Position numbers and translations under genes: made by a program. Positions 1-6,986 of a DNA stretch of 7,223 nt are shown one piece after another; the first letter of the stretch is position 1; each line of letters opens with the position of its first letter. The DNA is from an uncultured Lachnospiraceae bacterium. GTDB taxonomy: Bacteria > Bacillota > Clostridia > Lachnospirales > Lachnospiraceae. Where the stretch lies: contig OMRN01000465.1 in assembly GCA_900313265.1 (NCBI GenBank), positions 1 to 7,223 of the forward strand, in the 5' to 3' direction. The notes under the pieces are model-generated. The model saw nothing but the letters and a program-made list of their open reading frames with translations, ran no database searches and was not told the origin of the DNA.

Positions 1-1
1 A

Positions 2-1795
2 CAGACCGGCGGGGCAAACAGATGGACGGATTCCATGGTAAATCCGAACCGCACCCAGCGATTCTTAATTGACAAAAACGGAATGAGCGAAGTATCGAAT
101 CTTCCGATTCACCGTTCGAACGACCCCGCAACGGTATCGGAATTCTTAACATTCTGTAAGGATAATTATCCTGCCGATCACACCATGCTTGTATTCTGGG
201 ATCACGGCGGCGGACCGTTCGGTTACGGCGTGGATACGATTTTCGAAGGACCTACAATGTCTTTAAAAGAAATCAGGACTGCGCTTGAGGATGTGTATAC
301 ACCGTCTGATACGGACCGTGCATTTGACATTATCGGATTTGACGCCTGTCTGATGTCGAATCTGGATGTTACGCATGCGCTTGACGGATTTGCCGATTTT
401 TATGTGTTAAGTGCGGAAATAGAACCGGGAGACGGCTGGGATTATACACCTTTCCTTAACGAGATGAGTAAGAATCCGACCATGAGTCCGGCAGCAGTTG
501 CCCGGTCTGTTGCGGATAGCTATATGGATTACTACATGACAGAAAATATTAATATCGGTGTTCTCAGGACATCCAATGTTTGCTTCTCGGTTTTAGATGC
601 GACAAAATCGGAAGAACTCTATCAGGCATACTCGGAACTTTGCAAATCCCAGCTTAGGGATGCCGTAAGTGATAACAGCGTACTTGCCGATATCGGCCGG
701 TGCTCAAACAATTCCACGCACTACGCCACAGTAGCTTTTGACATATACAATCTGACGGATTTGGGGAATTACCTTGACAAAATGGTGGATTATTATCCGG
801 AAGAAAGTTCCGCGGCGGATGCCCTTTTAAAAGAGGCGGTAATCTACCACAGGGAGAACGGTTACTTAAGCGATTCGGAAGGAATAAGCATTTATCTGCC
901 GGCGTCCTTCAGCAGTTATTCCGGACTGGGGATGTTTTTAGAGTATGTATATAATATTTCGGAAGATGAAAATGTCAGAAATTTGTATTATTACAAAATC
1001 GGCGGATGTCTCAATGAGGAAGGCAGAAAGTATGTAAAAAGCATATCCGGTGCGGAACCTCAGATTCTCGATACCGAAACACTCCGCAATTTCCAGAATA
1101 TGGCTGTTACCGTCGATGATAAAGGATATTCCGTGGAAATCGATGAAAATGTCAGAGGCGGAATCCAGCGTTATTCATTTGAAGTGGCTTCCTATGATGA
1201 GAAAAACGATATGGTTCTTTATTACGGCGAAGACGAGTATGCAGCTCCGGACGGAAACGGAGGGATTTACAGTGATTTTGACGGAAAATGGATCTGTATG
1301 GACGGAGTTCCTCTTGCTACGGAGATTGTCTCTTCGTCCGATAGCATGATTGAATACCGTTCCAAAATCAAACATAACGACGAGAATGCATATCTGCTTT
1401 TCAGCCTGAATAAAGACACCGGGGAATATATCATAAACGGTGTTCGTAAACAAAGCCAGTTGAATATGTTCGGCGAAGACGGCGAATCATTTAATTATCT
1501 GGTGAATACCAAAATGAATAACGAACTGGAAATCGGAGACAAAATTATTCCCCGGTATGAATGTGAGTATATGGAAAGCGGAGAGAGCGAATACTTAGAC
1601 GGGAAAACCATCAAGTATAAAAAAAGGTCCGAAATTAAGGAAGAAGGTTTGGAAAACGGCGAGTACCTCGGAATGACGGTGATTTACGACCAGCGCGGTG
1701 ACAAGTATTATTCCAGAGTCGTAAGTCACGAAGTCGAAGGCGGAAAAGTGAAAAACAGAAAAGTTGACGACCAGTTCTTCGGAAGATCTTACTAA
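2..1795 (+). CDS. Clostripain-family (C11) cysteine peptidase, 5'-truncated
   Basis: The reading frame is open from base 2, giving 597 residues of the C-terminal part. The first in-frame ATG (35) is internal: the residues before it, QTGGANRW, and those after it, NPNRTQRFLI, are both typical of the conserved clostripain core. The missing part should hold the first core strand and an export signal or lipobox. Visible motifs, counted from Q1 at base 2: the catalytic His is H68 in WDHGGG and the nucleophile is C116 in GFDACLMS. D114, two before the Cys, matches the acidic S1-pocket position that gives this family its Arg/Lys specificity. A conserved EIEPGDGWDY lies at 139-148. The 48-residue His-Cys spacing resembles PmC11. 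The peptidase domain ends near residue 340; the remaining ~255 residues are an acidic, tyrosine-rich tail I do not recognise. Exported processing or scavenging is an inference. The next gene starts 28 bases downstream in the same direction. Confidence 0.88.
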   Translation, partial: QTGGANRWTDSMVNPNRTQRFLIDKNGMSEVSNLPIHRSNDPATVSEFLTFCKDNYPADHTMLVFWDHGGGPFGYGVDTIFEGPTMSLKEIRTALEDVYTPSDTDRAFDIIGFDACLMSNLDVTHALDGFADFYVLSAEIEPGDGWDYTPFLNEMSKNPTMSPAAVARSVADSYMDYYMTENINIGVLRTSNVCFSVLDATKSEELYQAYSELCKSQLRDAVSDNSVLADIGRCSNNSTHYATVAFDIYNLTDLGNYLDKMVDYYPEESSAADALLKEAVIYHRENGYLSDSEGISIYLPASFSSYSGLGMFLEYVYNISEDENVRNLYYYKIGGCLNEEGRKYVKSISGAEPQILDTETLRNFQNMAVTVDDKGYSVEIDENVRGGIQRYSFEVASYDEKNDMVLYYGEDEYAAPDGNGGIYSDFDGKWICMDGVPLATEIVSSSDSMIEYRSKIKHNDENAYLLFSLNKDTGEYIINGVRKQSQLNMFGEDGESFNYLVNTKMNNELEIGDKIIPRYECEYMESGESEYLDGKTIKYKKRSEIKEEGLENGEYLGMTVIYDQRGDKYYSRVVSHEVEGGKVKNRKVDDQFFGRSY

Positions 1796-1810
1796 TTCGT
1801 AAATCCTTTT

Positions 1811-1815
1811 GGAGG
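1811..1815 (+). promoter_or_regulatory. Ribosome binding site fixing the TTG start of cvfB
   Basis: GGAGG lies 8 bases before the TTG at 1824. An earlier in-frame TTG at 1809 overlaps this site and cannot be served by it, so 1824 is the better start. Confidence 0.8.
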
Positions 1816-1823
1816 AAAAAAGT

Positions 1824-2696
1824 TTGGAACTCGGAGCAGTACAGAAATTAACAGTAGTAAAAAAAGTGGATTTCGGATGTTACTTATCGGAAGCAGCAGG
1901 GGTTTTGGCTGCTTCCGCATCCGGTTCCGGCCGGGAGAAAAAGGAAGAAAAGGTTCTTCTGCCCAAATCGCAGACGGACGAAAACCTCAGTGTCGGTGAT
2001 GAAATCACGGTCTTTCTTTACAAAGATTCCAAGGACCGGCTGATTGCAACCGTCAAAAAACCGTTTCTTACCGTCGGTGAATTCGGAAAACTGAAAGTGG
2101 CATCGGTATCGAATATCGGAGCGTTCTTAGAATGGGGACTGGAGAAAGATTTATTTCTTCCGTTTCATGAGCAGACGTATAAGGTCCGTCCGGGAGATGA
2201 GGTATTAGTCCGCGTTTATATCGATAAAAGCGACAGGCTCTGTGCCAGCATGAAGGTCTATCATGTGCTTCTTTCGGACAGTCCGTACCGCATGGGAGAT
2301 ACCGTGGAAGGAATCCTTTATGAAATCAGCGGGAATTTCGGAGCTTTTGTTGCGGTGGATGACAAGTATTCCGCTCTCATTCCGAAAAAGGAGTTTGTAA
2401 AAGATCTGCCGGCCGGAAGTCACATCAAGGCCAGGGTGACGGAGGTCAAAGAGGACGGAAAACTGACGCTTTCCATCCGTGAGAAAGCATACCTGCAGAT
2501 GGATGAGGATGCCGAAGAAGTCCTTCGCGTAATCGACAGTTATGACGGTGTTTTACCTTTTACGGACAAGGCTTCGCCGGAAACCATCCGCCGGGAAATG
2601 AATATGAGCAAGAATGAATTCAAAAGAGCGGTGGGAAGACTGTTAAAAGAAGGGAAGGTTGAAATCACCGAAACGTCCATTCGTCGGATTTTATAA
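1824..2696 (+). CDS. cvfB: CvfB/YitL-family S1-domain RNA-binding protein
   Basis: A predicted cytoplasmic RNA-binding regulator of 290 residues, close to the ~300 of Staphylococcus aureus CvfB and B. subtilis YitL. It starts at TTG 1824 (MELGAVQKLTVVKKVDFG), the usual family N-terminus. Three S1/OB-like repeats are visible: about 1-79 (VDFGCYLSE, VLLPKSQ, VGDEITVFLYKDSKDRLIAT), 84-143 (SNIGAFLEWGLEKDLFLP, PGDEVLVRVYIDKSDRLCAS) and 157-218 (GNFGAFVAVDDKYSALIP, KLTLSIR). A winged helix follows at about 228-290 (SPETIRREMNMSKNEFKRAV then GRLLKEGKVEI). Domain 1 has an unusually long Ala/Ser/Gly then Lys/Glu loop at 24-42. In S. aureus CvfB affects virulence gene expression; the target here is unknown. 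It lies 28 bases after the C11 peptidase and may share its transcript. No clear terminator follows it. Confidence 0.88.
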   Translation: MELGAVQKLTVVKKVDFGCYLSEAAGVLAASASGSGREKKEEKVLLPKSQTDENLSVGDEITVFLYKDSKDRLIATVKKPFLTVGEFGKLKVASVSNIGAFLEWGLEKDLFLPFHEQTYKVRPGDEVLVRVYIDKSDRLCASMKVYHVLLSDSPYRMGDTVEGILYEISGNFGAFVAVDDKYSALIPKKEFVKDLPAGSHIKARVTEVKEDGKLTLSIREKAYLQMDEDAEEVLRVIDSYDGVLPFTDKASPETIRREMNMSKNEFKRAVGRLLKEGKVEITETSIRRIL

Positions 2697-2725
2697 AAAA
2701 TGACTAAATAATTCACCGTTTGTTG

Positions 2726-2754
2726 TGGATTTTTGCAAAGAATTGTAGTACAAT
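2726..2754 (+). promoter_or_regulatory. Candidate sigma-A promoter for the regulator-ftsEX unit
   Basis: The -10 is TACAAT (2749-2754, five of six to consensus). At 17-base spacing the -35 would be TGGATT (2726-2731), a weak three-of-six match. A transcript would start near 2761, leaving a leader of about 90 bases before the ATG at 2850. The AT-rich gap and lack of any other well-placed candidate support it. Confidence 0.5.
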
Positions 2755-2786
2755 AGCACATAGGGTTTACGTATTTTTTGGAAGAA

Positions 2787-2824
2787 TTACATAGGAAGCC
2801 GTACGGACGGCGGCCTGCATGTAG
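2787..2824 (+). promoter_or_regulatory. Imperfect leader hairpin before the CdaR-like gene
   Basis: The apical stem GCCGT (2798-2802)/ACGGC (2807-2811) closes a four-base ACGG loop. After an AA/GG internal loop the stem continues with AGG (2793-2795)/CCT (2814-2816). A two-base bulge (2817-2818) follows, then TACAT (2788-2792)/ATGTA (2819-2823), with a possible outer T-G pair. That makes about 13 Watson-Crick pairs. It ends 10 bases before the ribosome binding site and is followed only by a short ATTTT run, so it is not a standard terminator. A folded leader or weak attenuator is an inference. Confidence 0.4.
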
Positions 2825-2834
2825 GATTTTCAAA

Positions 2835-2839
2835 GGGGG
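2835..2839 (+). promoter_or_regulatory. Ribosome binding site fixing the ATG start of the CdaR-like gene
   Basis: AAAGGGGG ends 10 bases before the ATG at 2850. The frame is open upstream to a TTG at 2778, but that codon lacks a Shine-Dalgarno site and would make the leader hairpin coding; 2850 is preferred. Confidence 0.75.
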
Positions 2840-2849
2840 TTATTGTATT

Positions 2850-3941
2850 ATGATTTCCAGTCAGATTTTGCAGAATTCCATAGACGGAATGAAGAACATT
2901 TCAAGAATGGATTTATGCGTAACCGATACGGAGGGGAAGGTAGTCGCAACCACAACTTCCTTCCAGACGAATTACACCCGTGCGGTGGAAGAGTTTGTAA
3001 AATCTCCGGCGGACAGCCAGGAGATTCAGAGCAATCAGTTTTTCAAGATTTACGACGAGCAGCAGCTTGAGTATATCGTTATCTGCTCCGGTGTCGGCGA
3101 GAACACCTATGTTGTCGGCAAGATGGCGGCGTTTCAGATTCAGAGCCTGGTTGTGGCGTATAAGGAACGTTTTGACAAAGATAATTTTGTCAAAAATCTC
3201 CTCCTTGACAACCTGCTTTTGGTGGATATTTACGGCAGGGCCAAGAGGCTTCGAATCCAGACGGATGTCAGACGTGTATGCCTGATTGTCGAAAACGACA
3301 ACGGCAGGGATATCAACTGCCTGGACCAGGTAAAGGATTATCTGGGCAACGACAAACGCGAATTCGTAACGGCCGTGGATGAGAATAATGTGGTTGTCAT
3401 CAAGGATTTAACGGCAGAGGAAAACGAAAGCGAAGATATCGAGAAACTGGCAAATAACATTGTCAATTACTTAAAGCGTGAAGGAATGAACAACATCAAA
3501 ATCGCATACGGTACGCCCGTTAATGAGATTAAGGATGTGAGCCGTTCCTACAAGGAAGCGAAGATGGCACTCGATGTCGGAAAGATTTTCTTTGACGACA
3601 GAAATGTAATCGCCTACGGACAGCTCGGTATCGGACGTCTGATATATCAGTTGCCCATCCCTCTTTGCAAGATGTTCATTAAGGAAATTCTTGACGGGAA
3701 GAGCATGGATGATATCGATGAGGAAACACTGACGACCATCAACAAGTTTTTCGAAAACTCGCTGAACGTGTCGGAAACTTCGAGACAGCTTTTCATACAC
3801 CGGAATACGCTGGTCTATCGTCTCGATAAACTGCAGAAAACCACCGGACTGGATCTTCGCGTTTTTGAAGATGCGATTACGTTCCGTATCGCTCTGATGG
3901 TGAAGCGTTACATGAAGTATATGGAAAACGCGGAGTATTAA
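2850..3941 (+). CDS. CdaR/PucR-family transcriptional regulator
   Basis: A predicted cytoplasmic DNA-binding regulator of 363 residues. Residues ~1-105 form an alpha/beta sensor-like region (MDLCVTDTEGKVVATTTS near 19-37, later YIVICSGVGENTYVVGKMAA) resembling a short form of the N-terminal sensor of sugar-diacid regulators. A linker helix (KDNFVKNLLLDNLLL) leads into a CdaR-type GGDEF-like domain at ~135-260 (IKIAYGTPVNEIKDVSRSYK, EAKMALDVG), which is not expected to make cyclic di-GMP. The C-terminal PucR-type helix-turn-helix covers about 290-355, with the signature SETSRQLFIHRNTLVYRLDK followed by TGLDLR and FRIALMVKRY. H317, R318 and N319 lie in the recognition region. The ligand and targets are unknown. 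ftsE starts 27 bases after its stop, so co-transcription is likely. A role in envelope or division control is an inference from position only. Confidence 0.85.
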   Translation: MISSQILQNSIDGMKNISRMDLCVTDTEGKVVATTTSFQTNYTRAVEEFVKSPADSQEIQSNQFFKIYDEQQLEYIVICSGVGENTYVVGKMAAFQIQSLVVAYKERFDKDNFVKNLLLDNLLLVDIYGRAKRLRIQTDVRRVCLIVENDNGRDINCLDQVKDYLGNDKREFVTAVDENNVVVIKDLTAEENESEDIEKLANNIVNYLKREGMNNIKIAYGTPVNEIKDVSRSYKEAKMALDVGKIFFDDRNVIAYGQLGIGRLIYQLPIPLCKMFIKEILDGKSMDDIDEETLTTINKFFENSLNVSETSRQLFIHRNTLVYRLDKLQKTTGLDLRVFEDAITFRIALMVKRYMKYMENAEY

Positions 3942-3968
3942 AGGACAGAATTTTTTAAGGAGTTAGGA

Positions 3969-4712
3969 ATGGCAGACAGAAGAAAAATGAAGCGTGGAAA
4001 GGGCGAGGGCGGTATCCGCAACGTTATTGTTCTCGATAACGTGAATATCGCATACTCGGATGCAAACGGCGTTCCCGCTTTGATGGATATCAATTTAAAA
4101 ATACAGAAAGGCGAATTCGTCTTTATTGTGGGAGATTCCGGTTCCGGAAAATCAACGCTGATCAAGCTGCTCCTCCGGGAACTGACCGCAGATTCCGGAA
4201 GAGTAATCGTCAACGGTTACGACCTCGGAAAAATGCATCACAGACAGGTGCCGAAATTCCGTAGAGGACTCGGAGTCGTATTTCAGGACTTCCGTCTTTT
4301 AAAGGACCGTAACGTATTTGAAAACGTGGCATTCGCGGAGCGTATTGTCATGAAAAGAGAGAAGGATATCCGGAAAGATGTGCCGAATATGCTTTCCATG
4401 GTAGGACTTGCCGGTAAATACAAGGCAAAACCGAAACAGCTTTCCGGTGGAGAGCAGCAGCGTGTGGCAGTTGCCCGTGCGCTGATCAACAGTCCGACCA
4501 TTCTTCTGGCCGATGAGCCGACCGGTAATCTGGATTACCGGAATACGAACGATATCATGAAACTGCTCGAGCAGATCAATCAAAGCGGAACCACGGTTGT
4601 TGTCGTAACTCATAACCGTGATATCGTCAACGAAATGCATAAACGTGTAATCACTTTAAAGCAGGGCGTTATCGTAAGTGATGAAAAGGAAGGAGAATAT
4701 ATCGATGAATAG
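3969..4712 (+). CDS. ftsE: Cell-division ABC transporter ATP-binding protein FtsE
   Basis: The cytoplasmic ATPase of the FtsEX complex, which couples ATP hydrolysis to control of extracellular peptidoglycan hydrolases through FtsX. All ABC motifs are present in 247 residues: Walker [10 protein letters not shown] (55-63), Q-loop Q106 in VVFQDFRLL, signature LSGGEQQR (158-165), Walker B ILLADEP with D182 and E183, D-loop GNLD, and the H-loop H215 in VVTHN. FQDFRLL and VFENVAFA are typical of FtsE among ABC proteins. AAGGAG (3957-3962) lies 6 bases before ATG 3969 and supports this start. The result is a basic extension of about 17 residues ([15 protein letters not shown]) before the usual core; most FtsE proteins are near 228 residues. 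An internal ATG at 3987 has no good ribosome site. The 3' end overlaps ftsX by 8 bases. Confidence 0.96.
   Translation: MADRRKMKRGKGEGGIRNVIVLDNVNIAYSDANGVPALMDINLKIQKGEFVFIVGDSGSGKSTLIKLLLRELTADSGRVIVNGYDLGKMHHRQVPKFRRGLGVVFQDFRLLKDRNVFENVAFAERIVMKREKDIRKDVPNMLSMVGLAGKYKAKPKQLSGGEQQRVAVARALINSPTILLADEPTGNLDYRNTNDIMKLLEQINQSGTTVVVVTHNRDIVNEMHKRVITLKQGVIVSDEKEGEYIDE
4690..4696 (+). promoter_or_regulatory. Ribosome binding site for ftsX inside the ftsE end
   Basis: AAGGAGA lies 8 bases before ATG 4705 and within the last ftsE codons. Earlier in-frame GTG (4678) and ATG (4681) precede this site and lack their own; the 4705 start gives the normal FtsX N-terminus. Confidence 0.8.
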
Positions 4713-5595
4713 TCCGTTCTTTTATGCTTTTGGACAGGGAATCCGAAATATTTTCCGAAACAAGTGGTATTCACTTGCTTCTTTAGCTACGATATCCACC
4801 TGTCTTTTTGTTTTCGGTATTTTTGTTGCGGTTGTATTCAATGTCAACCATATCGTATCCACCGTAGAGGAAGGAGTTTCCGTAACGGTATACTTTAATG
4901 AGGGAATCGAGCAGGAAAGAATCGACCAGATCCAGGACCTGGTGAAGAACCGGCCGGAAGTTTCCCGGTGCGATTTTATTTCCGCCGATGAGGCATGGGC
5001 GGAGTTTTCCCAGAAACTCGGAGAGAATGCGGAAGGATTCACCGAGAACCCCCTGGCGAATTCCGAAAACCTCCAGATTTATTTAAGCGATGTTTCCAAA
5101 CAGGCCGAACTGGTAAGTTATTTGGAGACGGTGGAAGGAATCCGTAAAATCAACAAATCCGAGCTTACCGCCAATACATTAACCGGTGTGAACAAGGTTA
5201 TTGCCTATGTATCCATCGGTATGATTGTTCTTCTTTTAGCGGTATCCGTATTCTTAATCAGCAATACCGTTACCATCGGTATTTCGGTTCGTAAAGAGGA
5301 AATCAGCATTATGAAATATGTCGGAGCAACGGACTTTTTCGTTCGTGCCCCGTTCGTGTTTGAAGGTATGATCATCGGATTAATCGGATCGGTTATTCCG
5401 GTGCTGGTAATTTATTATCTTTATAATTTCGCGTTCCGCTTCCTGTACAACAATTTCTCGTTCTTAAACGATTATATTTCCTATGTGCCGGCCATGACGG
5501 TGTTCCAGTTCCTTCTGCCGGTATCCTTAATAATCGGTGTGGGAATCGGATTTTTCGGAAGTTTCTTTACGGTACGTAAACATCTGCATGTATAA
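4705..5595 (+). CDS. ftsX: Cell-division permease-like protein FtsX
   Basis: The membrane half of FtsEX; it passes the ATPase cycle of FtsE to an extracellular hydrolase. From ATG 4705 it has 296 residues, the same length as B. subtilis FtsX. A cytoplasmic N-terminus with the usual GIRNIFRNKWYSLASL motif (12-27) is followed by four membrane segments at about 22-46, 165-189, 221-241 and 267-289. The large extracellular domain (about 47-160, VEEGVSVTVYFNEGI onward) lies between segments 1 and 2 and is where PcsB, CwlO or EnvC bind in studied systems. The cytoplasmic loop carries the conserved family stretch ISVRKEEISIMKYVGATDFF. It overlaps ftsE by 8 bases, which favours translational coupling and balanced amounts of the two subunits. 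The M23 hydrolase gene begins 44 bases downstream. Confidence 0.96.
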   Translation: MNSPFFYAFGQGIRNIFRNKWYSLASLATISTCLFVFGIFVAVVFNVNHIVSTVEEGVSVTVYFNEGIEQERIDQIQDLVKNRPEVSRCDFISADEAWAEFSQKLGENAEGFTENPLANSENLQIYLSDVSKQAELVSYLETVEGIRKINKSELTANTLTGVNKVIAYVSIGMIVLLLAVSVFLISNTVTIGISVRKEEISIMKYVGATDFFVRAPFVFEGMIIGLIGSVIPVLVIYYLYNFAFRFLYNNFSFLNDYISYVPAMTVFQFLLPVSLIIGVGIGFFGSFFTVRKHLHV

Positions 5596-5628
5596 AAAAG
5601 CGAATGGGAAACTGTTAGTTAATTTGAT

Positions 5629-5633
5629 AGGGA
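5629..5633 (+). promoter_or_regulatory. Ribosome binding site choosing ATG 5640 for the M23 gene
   Basis: AGGGA ends 6 bases before ATG 5640. The alternative in-frame ATG at 5634 directly abuts it, so 5640 is preferred, though the proteins differ by only two residues. Confidence 0.6.
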
Positions 5634-5639
5634 ATGATA

Positions 5640-6869
5640 ATGAATCACGGATTTTCGAAAACAGTTAAAAAAATCTTAGCAACAGCATGTATCGCAGTGA
5701 TGGTGGCAACCGTTTCCCCGGTTACGGTTTTCGCGGATACGCAGTCGGATCTGGAAGAAAGCATTAAGAAAAAACAGGAACAGATCAAAGCGGCGGAGAA
5801 CGAAAAAAGCCAGATTAAGGCAAACATCACCGATGTGAAAAAAATCAAAAGCCAGCTTGAGCAGAGCAAAGCGGATATGACCGCATATGTGACACAGCTC
5901 GATCAGACCGTGATGGAAATCAATACAAAAATCGACGGCCTGAACGAAGACATCGAACAGAAAGAAAAAGAAATCGACGAGACGAAGAAAGAACTCGCGG
6001 AAGCCGAGCAGGTTCGTGACGATCAGTATGCGGCGATGAAGAAGCGTGTACAGGTTCTTTACGAACAGGGGAACGATTATTATATCGAGCTTCTTTTAAC
6101 TTCGAGGGGATTCGGGGATTTCTTAACCAGCATGGAGAATTTAACGAAGTTGGCGGATTACGATAACCGGATGTATGATCAGTACAAGGAAACCGTCCGG
6201 TATGTGGATTCCTGCAAACAGCAGCTTGAAAGCGAGGAAGAGGTTTTAGAGGAATCGAAGAAAGCGGCGGAAGACGAAAAGAAGGCCATGGAAGATCTGA
6301 TTGAAGAGAAGAAAAATCAGATCGAGGCTTATCAGGCAGATATCAACTCCAAAGCCGCCACGCTTGCCGAATACGAAGCGGAGCTTGCCAGCCGCGATTC
6401 CATTATCTCCGATTTGGAGAAAGCGGTAGCGGCGGACAAAGCGAAACTTGCACAGGCAAGGTCCTATGACGGCGGAGCATTCTGCTGGCCGGCTCCTTCC
6501 TATACCAGAGTTTCGAGTGAATACGGATACCGTATCCATCCGATTTACGGAACACAGAAATTCCATAACGGTGTCGATCTGGCAGCTCCGGGAGGAAGTC
6601 CCATTCTTGCCGCTTATGACGGTGTGGTTGTGGCTGCAACATACAATGCAAGTATGGGCAACTATGTCATGATTGACCATGGCGACGGATTATACACCAT
6701 TTACATGCATGCGTCGTCACTGCTTGTAAGCGCGGGACAATCGGTTTCCAGAGGACAGAAGATTGCGCTTGTCGGATCCACCGGAAACAGCACCGGTAAT
6801 CATCTGCATTTCAGTGTGCGGTTAAACGGTTCCTATGTATCTCCCTGGAACTATATCAGCAGACCGTAA
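5640..6869 (+). CDS. Secreted coiled-coil M23 (LytM-type) peptidoglycan hydrolase, probable FtsEX partner
   Basis: A predicted exported endopeptidase of 409 residues that cuts peptide cross-bridges in peptidoglycan. The signal peptide is about 1-32: basic start with K7, K10 and K11, hydrophobic core, and likely cleavage at VFA|DT. Two long Glu/Lys-rich coiled-coil arms follow (about 34-125 and 178-275). They flank a segment at ~127-177 (KKRVQVLYEQGNDYYIELLL, then TSRGFGDFLTSMENLTKLAD) that resembles the PcsB/EnvC-type coiled-coil region. The C-terminal M23 domain (about 280-405) begins at FCWPAP and SSEYGYRIHPIYG. Its zinc ligands are intact: H309 and D313 in HNGVD, and H390 in HLHF; H357 (YMHAS) and H388 complete the usual active-site histidines. 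It should therefore be active, unlike E. coli EnvC, whose LytM domain is degenerate. Position directly after ftsEX supports FtsX control. The lone Cys in the signal core (C17) is not a convincing lipobox. Confidence 0.92.
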   Translation: MNHGFSKTVKKILATACIAVMVATVSPVTVFADTQSDLEESIKKKQEQIKAAENEKSQIKANITDVKKIKSQLEQSKADMTAYVTQLDQTVMEINTKIDGLNEDIEQKEKEIDETKKELAEAEQVRDDQYAAMKKRVQVLYEQGNDYYIELLLTSRGFGDFLTSMENLTKLADYDNRMYDQYKETVRYVDSCKQQLESEEEVLEESKKAAEDEKKAMEDLIEEKKNQIEAYQADINSKAATLAEYEAELASRDSIISDLEKAVAADKAKLAQARSYDGGAFCWPAPSYTRVSSEYGYRIHPIYGTQKFHNGVDLAAPGGSPILAAYDGVVVAATYNASMGNYVMIDHGDGLYTIYMHASSLLVSAGQSVSRGQKIALVGSTGNSTGNHLHFSVRLNGSYVSPWNYISRP

Positions 6870-6938
6870 TCCGGCCTGTTTGTAAATCAGTGAAAGAAAG
6901 CATGGATTTAATAAAACAAAGAATCAAATAAATTAACT

Positions 6939-6963
6939 GGCCGGGTGGTTTTCCTGCCCGGTC
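6939..6963 (+). other. Intergenic hairpin between the M23 gene and the next gene
   Basis: GGCCGGGTGG (6939-6948) pairs with CTGCCCGGTC (6954-6963) over 10 positions including three G-T wobbles, around a TTTTC loop. No T-run follows on the + strand (ACATTCATAAG), so it is not a canonical intrinsic terminator in the gene direction. On the - strand it is followed by AGTTAATTTATTTG, a moderately T-rich run. It could reduce read-through, protect the upstream mRNA 3' end, or stop antisense transcription. The rest of the 117-base gap is AT-rich, and I see no well-spaced promoter in it. Confidence 0.55.
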
Positions 6964-6972
6964 ACATTCATA

Positions 6973-6978
6973 AGAAGG
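6973..6978 (+). promoter_or_regulatory. Ribosome binding site for the 3'-truncated membrane protein gene
   Basis: AGAAGG lies 8 bases before ATG 6987. It supports a real gene running off the window end. Confidence 0.7.
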
Positions 6979-6986
6979 ATATATCG

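Noticed and set aside
35..37. ATG at 35 as the start of the C11 peptidase
   Set aside because: The frame is open to the window edge and the residues before it match the conserved clostripain core, so this Met is internal.
1175..1453. Open frame on the - strand inside the C11 gene, and similar - strand frames elsewhere
   Set aside because: They are shadows of strongly conserved + strand genes, with no ribosome sites and no recognisable protein features.
2697..2725. Terminator after cvfB
   Set aside because: There is no stem followed by a T-run directly after the stop codon, so termination here is not supported.
4697..4707. Identical 11-base ATATATCGATG at the starts of ftsX and the last gene (6979-6989)
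   Set aside because: Short and AT-rich, spanning the spacer and start codon; most likely shared translation-start preference, not a regulatory repeat.
5688..5690. Cys17 of the M23 protein as a lipoprotein attachment site
   Set aside because: It sits early in the hydrophobic core, lacks a Leu/Val/Ile at -3, and a better signal-peptidase I site follows at VFA|DT.
6246..6680. 144-codon - strand frame opposite the M23 gene
   Set aside because: It lies opposite the coiled coil and catalytic domain, and its protein is unlike any family I know; it follows from the codon bias of the real gene.
6880..6912. TTGTAA and TTTAAT as a promoter for the last gene
   Set aside because: The spacing is 21 bases, too long for a sigma-A promoter, and no better pair was found nearby.
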